DNA from: Syntrophomonadaceae bacterium
GTDB lineage: Bacteria > Bacillota > DSM-12270 > Thermacetogeniales > Thermacetogeniaceae
DNA: 45,941 nt
Assembly (NCBI GenBank): GCA_012840385.1
Contig: DULK01000085.1
Location: 1 to 45,941 of the forward strand
Reading direction: 5' to 3'
Part shown: in pieces, positions 42,844 to 45,941 of the stretch
How the letters are laid out: each line of letters starts with the position of its first letter
Numbering within the stretch: the first letter of the stretch is position 1
Notes under the pieces: model-generated
What the model was told of the DNA's origin: nothing
The model's input: only the letters and a program-made list of their open reading frames with translations
Database searches by the model: none
Translations under genes and position numbers: made by a program

Positions 42844-43383
42844 TCAGGCAGGCGGGGTTTGAGGCGGCCGGCGGTTCCTTATAAGCCTCCAGAACTCCCG
42901 GAACTTGCGCCGCAGCCGGCGCAGCAGCAGCCGAAGGGGCAGAAGAAAAAGGCGAAGCAAACCAAGCATGGTTTGAAACACGAAGACAAACGCATACTTG
43001 AGAAACCTGAAGGGAAGCAGGATCAGCCACCAACAAAACAGAAGGACCCGCAGGCAGCCCCGAAAGAATCTTCCCAGCAGGAAAAAGAACTGGTAAAGCT
43101 GCCTCCGCACCCGGTGGCTGACCAACTTTAAATACAGGGCCATCCCGACCGGGATGATGAGGAGTGTGGTTAAACGCACTTCCCCTTCCATCAGGGAAAA
43201 GTAAAGGCCAAAGACAAGCCCGGCACAGACTACCCAAAACAATAAGTCGGTCACCTGGGTCAAAAACCAGCCGGGCCGGGTATAATTGCGCAGGAAGCGA
43301 TAGCCATCAAAAATAACCCCGATCCCCATTCCGATGATCAGGTTTAAAAACAGGGCAATAAATTCCCGGGCTACTCCGCTCAT
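42844..43383 (-). CDS. yabQ: Spore cortex biosynthesis protein YabQ
   Basis: A 179-residue membrane protein with four to five hydrophobic segments at about 5-125 and a very basic C-terminal tail (RRLRRKFREFWRLIRNRR). GMGIGVIFDGYRFLRNYTRP is the family's N-terminal signature. YabQ is localised to the forespore membrane and is needed for cortex formation. Its ATG overlaps the yabP stop by 4 bases, so they are a unit, probably transcribed by SigE. Confidence 0.88.
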   Translation of the reverse strand: MSGVAREFIALFLNLIIGMGIGVIFDGYRFLRNYTRPGWFLTQVTDLLFWVVCAGLVFGLYFSLMEGEVRLTTLLIIPVGMALYLKLVSHRVRRQLYQFFFLLGRFFRGCLRVLLFCWWLILLPFRFLKYAFVFVFQTMLGLLRLFLLPLRLLLRRLRRKFREFWRLIRNRRPPQTPPA

Positions 43384-43658
43384 TTGAGAAGGCGGTCGAG
43401 GATGTTCTTACCCTTTGCTTTCAGTTTTTTACCCCTGTCCTCGCTGTATTCCAAAGAGGTAAGCAGCCCCTGCACCACAAGCTCGCCGGCCCCCAGATCC
43501 AGATGGGTTATGCTCATTCCCTCCCCCTTTAAAACCAGAACCCCAATCTGCGTTTCCAGGACGATCTCCCTGTCATCAAAACTGACAACCTGCTGCACAC
43601 CCGTCGCCTCTAGCTTTTCCCGGTTTGAGAGCATCAACTGCTGTCCCGTTTGCGGCAT
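43380..43658 (-). CDS. yabP: Sporulation protein YabP
   Basis: A 92-residue YabP/YqfC-family protein. LMLSNREKLEATGVQQVVSFD and ETQIGVLVLKGEGMSITHLD match the conserved beta-rich core. It is produced in the mother cell and takes part in coat or cortex assembly. GGGGAGGGG just upstream is a strong binding site. The tail GKKLKAKGKNILDRLLK is basic. The pair with yabQ corresponds to the Bacillus arrangement. Confidence 0.92.
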   Translation of the reverse strand: MPQTGQQLMLSNREKLEATGVQQVVSFDDREIVLETQIGVLVLKGEGMSITHLDLGAGELVVQGLLTSLEYSEDRGKKLKAKGKNILDRLLK

Positions 43659-43690
43659 CTCTTCCCCTCCCCCCGTGCGTCCTTATTCCA

Positions 43691-43719
43691 TAACTATGAC
43701 CCTGTGCAGTTATTTATAC
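43691..43719 (-). promoter_or_regulatory. Candidate SigE promoter of yabP-yabQ
   Basis: Minus strand: GTATAAA (43713-43719), a 14-base spacer, CATAGTTA (43691-43698), close to the SigE pattern (GxATATT / CATACAxT). yabP and yabQ are SigE genes in Bacillus, which supports the call. Confidence 0.5.
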
Positions 43720-43812
43720 TTTAGCGGGTTCCTTCGTTTCTTCACTGCTGACGGTAAATAACACTACTGGCAATTACTATAAAATATGTTATTGTTTCCA
43801 CTGGTGTTCACG

Positions 43813-43844
43813 CAAATATAAACCCCGGACCGAGCAATCCGGGG
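43813..43844 (-). terminator. Terminator downstream of the SLH-protein gene
   Basis: Minus strand: CCCCGGA pairs with TCCGGGG around ttgctcgg, then TTTATATTT. It isolates the SLH-protein gene from yabP. Confidence 0.8.
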
Positions 43845-43869
43845 CTCCGCTTCTCTGGTGAGAAAGATG

Positions 43870-45432
43870 CTAGATCTTTTTGAGTTTTTTCAGCAAACGA
43901 TAGGCAAGGCTGATGGCTTCAGCCCTTGAAAGGGGATCATCTGGTTTGAAGACCATTTTTTGGGAATCGGGGTCCGGCATTCCGACGATCAGCTTCGCCT
44001 TTTGTGCAGCATACACAGAGGGCGCTGCCCAGGAAGCGATGGCGCCGGAATCTCCAAAGGTCCTCTGCAGGTCCTGTACCGTCTTTTGGTCATCATCCGG
44101 CAATTTCAACCCTGCTACGCGCGCCAGGATCACCGCTGCTTCCTGGCGCGTCAGAGATCTCATTGGGCCAAAAGTGCCGTCGGGGTACCCGGAGACAATA
44201 CCGTTCCTTGCCGCTGTTTCCACGTACTGAACGAGGGAAGGCTTATAGTAATTGGAGCCGGGGTAGTACTGCCCGAAGTAATTGCTGTCGGAGGGTTCGT
44301 CCCAGCTGCGAACATCCCTGAAAACCTCCTCGTACCGTCCCGGCTTTTCCAGGAGTGGGAATCCGAGGCCTTTAACCATCATGGTAGCAAATTCCAGCCG
44401 AGTTACGCTCTTCTGGGTATTATCGTCATTTTTCAGTCCAAACCAGCCTGCAGAGATTACTTTTTTCCTATTCCTTTCGAGAGGTACCGGCCCCTGGTCG
44501 TTCGGCTCGGCGATTCCTTTTGCGTACAGGCACACAACCGGTGAGTAAGCCCAGGACATGGCACTCCCGACCGGGTCGGTAAATTCCAGAAATTCCCGCT
44601 GGGATAGAAACACAGCATAATAGCCATCCCACTCCCCACCAAGCGGTAAGGAAGCTGTCACCGTATGTTTACCGGGGTCGGTGTATCCACCCAGGTTGAC
44701 ATTGTCACTATCGTTCCAGTCGTTGTCCGGACTGTACCAGATGGCCAGGCGATCCGCCTGGGTGGCACTGATATTTTGGTCGTAAGGCAGAGTGAGCTGG
44801 CCGGGCCGGACGAACCTGGCGTCAGGGTCCTCGGGTTGGATCCGCAGCACGTAGGGAAAATTCGGGCTGGCCAGGAGGTGATAGCCGTCCGGCCGGCGTT
44901 CGTCCGGGTCCGAGGGAGCGCTGCAGATCTCAAAATCGACACCCTGATCGTCCACAATATCCCCATCCTCATCAACCAGGACACTGCTCGAATAGGTCAG
45001 CACAAAAGCCTTGTTCAGTCCTTCCAACTTCCCGGATGCGGGGAGCGAAGGGACGTGATAGCTTAACCCGGGCACCGGGGTGTCGGCGCGCTTGACGTAA
45101 AAAGTGAACTCCTCGGAGGAGCCCCCGCTCCATTTGGCCTCGATTGCAATCTTATTGACTCCGGGGACAAGTGAGATATTCTTGCTCCAGGTATAAACCT
45201 TTCCCGCTACTGTCGCTGCGGTTTTTCCATTGATCAAGAGACTGTTCGTCTCACCATCCTGGTCATAAACAGAAACGTTCACCGTTTTCTCGCTGACCAA
45301 AAGATCATCGCCGTCATCAACCCTGTCTCCGTTGCACGTTACCTCAAGGTCAGGCGCTCCCAAAGCCGCCCCGGCAGAAAAAAGAACCAGGGCGAAGACC
45401 ACCAGAACGGTAAATCCACATAATCTCTTCAT
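43870..45432 (-). CDS. Secreted protein with C-terminal SLH domains
   Basis: A 520-residue cell-surface protein. A signal peptide is visible (VVFALVLFSAGAALGA, cleavage near 25). Residues about 30-320 form a beta-rich region with Ig-like text (VNVSVYDQDGETNSLLINGK). SLH repeats begin near 335: TRLEFATMMVKGLGFPL, NGIVSGYPDGTFGPMRSLTRQEAAVIL, and FKPDDPLSRAEAISLAYRLL. SLH domains bind pyruvylated secondary wall polymer. It follows the FlgJ-like gene by 6 bases, which could mean it shares a transcript with the flagellar gene. The ligand of the N-terminal region is unknown. Confidence 0.88.
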   Translation of the reverse strand: MKRLCGFTVLVVFALVLFSAGAALGAPDLEVTCNGDRVDDGDDLLVSEKTVNVSVYDQDGETNSLLINGKTAATVAGKVYTWSKNISLVPGVNKIAIEAKWSGGSSEEFTFYVKRADTPVPGLSYHVPSLPASGKLEGLNKAFVLTYSSSVLVDEDGDIVDDQGVDFEICSAPSDPDERRPDGYHLLASPNFPYVLRIQPEDPDARFVRPGQLTLPYDQNISATQADRLAIWYSPDNDWNDSDNVNLGGYTDPGKHTVTASLPLGGEWDGYYAVFLSQREFLEFTDPVGSAMSWAYSPVVCLYAKGIAEPNDQGPVPLERNRKKVISAGWFGLKNDDNTQKSVTRLEFATMMVKGLGFPLLEKPGRYEEVFRDVRSWDEPSDSNYFGQYYPGSNYYKPSLVQYVETAARNGIVSGYPDGTFGPMRSLTRQEAAVILARVAGLKLPDDDQKTVQDLQRTFGDSGAIASWAAPSVYAAQKAKLIVGMPDPDSQKMVFKPDDPLSRAEAISLAYRLLKKLKKI

Positions 45433-45438
45433 AAATAA

Positions 45439-45765
45439 CTATCCTCTCCCGCGCAGCTGTTCGTAGAGGATCCTGCCGATCCCGGCCTTATCCTGCCCGG
45501 CCAGCAGCATGGCATACTGTTCGTCCAGCAGGTCCTGGTAGATCCTCTCCTCGGAACTCTGGCCGAGGAACCCACCGTCCGGTATCGTCTTCCGCATCGA
45601 CCTCAACAGCAGGTGCCAGAAAACGCCCTCAAGCTGCTGGCACGCTTCTCTAAGCCTTTTGTCTTCCAGTTCCCTGTTTTTATCCGCAGGCACCCCCATC
45701 TTCTCTCCGGCACCCGCCGGGGCACCTGTAATCCCGGTAACAGGCAGTCCTGCAACACCCAACAT
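45439..45765 (-). CDS. Flagellar rod-binding protein (FlgJ N-terminal type)
   Basis: A 108-residue protein matching the rod-binding domain: REACQQLEGVFWHLLLRSMR near 45-64, then the conserved SSEERIYQDLLDEQYAMLLAGQDKAGIGRILYEQL stretch. It helps rod assembly in the periplasm or wall. No muramidase domain, as in Gram-positive FlgJ-like proteins. The start is the ATG at 45765, with GGAGGTG about 8 bases upstream; earlier ATGs precede this binding site. A flagellar operon probably continues to the right beyond the window; 45766-45941 shows no confident gene. Confidence 0.82.
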   Translation of the reverse strand: MLGVAGLPVTGITGAPAGAGEKMGVPADKNRELEDKRLREACQQLEGVFWHLLLRSMRKTIPDGGFLGQSSEERIYQDLLDEQYAMLLAGQDKAGIGRILYEQLRGRG

Positions 45766-45941
45766 AAAAACGGTCACCTCCCCGCTGCCCTGAAAATACA
45801 TCGAATACACCCGTCGGTCTACCGCTCGACTCCCGATTCCAGGCCGGACAGGACGACGGCTCGCTTCGGGACAGCTCTGGGATGCTGCGTAACAAGTTGC
45901 GAACTGCTTCTGTCAAACGCCGCGTTTGGCCTCGCTGCAAA

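Noticed and set aside
45680-45940. 86-codon frame at the right edge
   Set aside because: It is out of frame with the rod-binding gene, Cys/Arg-rich and without a motif; the true gene starts at 45765.
1-45941. CRISPR arrays, rRNA genes, prophage structural genes
   Set aside because: No regularly spaced short repeats, no rRNA sequence and no phage morphogenesis genes were found on either strand.

Overview
The window is a chromosomal segment of an anaerobic, spore-forming, acetogenic-type Firmicute (Clostridia; the gene mix recalls the Thermoanaerobacterales/Peptococcaceae, but I do not assign a species). The basis is sporulation genes (spoIIE-like, yabP, yabQ), formate-tetrahydrofolate ligase of the Wood-Ljungdahl methyl branch, a cytosolic group 3 [NiFe] hydrogenase with hypA/hypB, complete-looking corrinoid-operon pieces, and a flagellar rod-binding protein at the right edge. 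DNA is GC-rich, and essentially every intact gene is read on the minus strand, so the biological reading direction is right to left.

Region by region, left to right: (1) 188-9625 is one long minus-strand tetrapyrrole/corrinoid operon, hemC > cobA-hemD > cobU > cbiB > pduX-like > cobD > cbiD > cbiET > cbiL, with many overlapping starts and stops. It is headed by a cobalamin riboswitch with a terminator (9674-9968). (2) 10229-14548 is an accessory island: an SLH-domain remnant, an ATGA-coupled pair of small unknown genes, broken nucleotidyltransferase (MNT) and HEPN remnants, and a large intact primase-helicase protein (AEP primase plus DECH-box SF2 helicase). (3) 14564-17612 is a pantothenate operon (panG-type reductase, panB, panC, panD) with a promoter, leader and terminator that look like an attenuator. 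(4) 17875-20563 holds folP, folB, folK and an HD-domain protein. (5) 20695-25118 holds fhs, ndk and ftsH. (6) 25398-26729 is an IS transposase sitting where hpt usually lies between tilS and ftsH. (7) tilS and a compact spoIIE-like phosphatase, then tRNA-Glu, tRNA-Met and tRNA-fMet. (8) uspA plus a CPA2-type antiporter under a fluoride-type riboswitch, then an Fsr-like MFS exporter. (9) hypB, hypA, and the hydrogenase operon (fused beta-gamma subunit, delta, alpha, maturation protease). (10) a YdcZ-type membrane protein, Ppx/GppA, divIC, a small HTH protein, yabQ, yabP. (11) an SLH-domain secreted protein and a FlgJ-like rod-binding protein.

Much of the backbone (yabP-yabQ-divIC ... tRNA-spoIIE ... 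tilS-ftsH ... folP-folB-folK) follows the order known from the Bacillus subtilis origin-proximal region, with metabolic blocks inserted. Four copies of a foldable, non-coding intergenic repeat whose ends read GTTTATCCTTG / CAAGGATAAAC are scattered at 1, 28421, 35092 and 40228. A 12-bp motif (CCCGGCACTCAA) recurs inside and outside the cobalamin riboswitch. The most interesting leads are the primase-helicase island with its decayed toxin-antitoxin remnants, the repeat family, the enlarged B12 riboswitch, the fluoride switch on the antiporter-uspA pair, and the pan leader. All calls are from reading the sequence only; no database search was possible.
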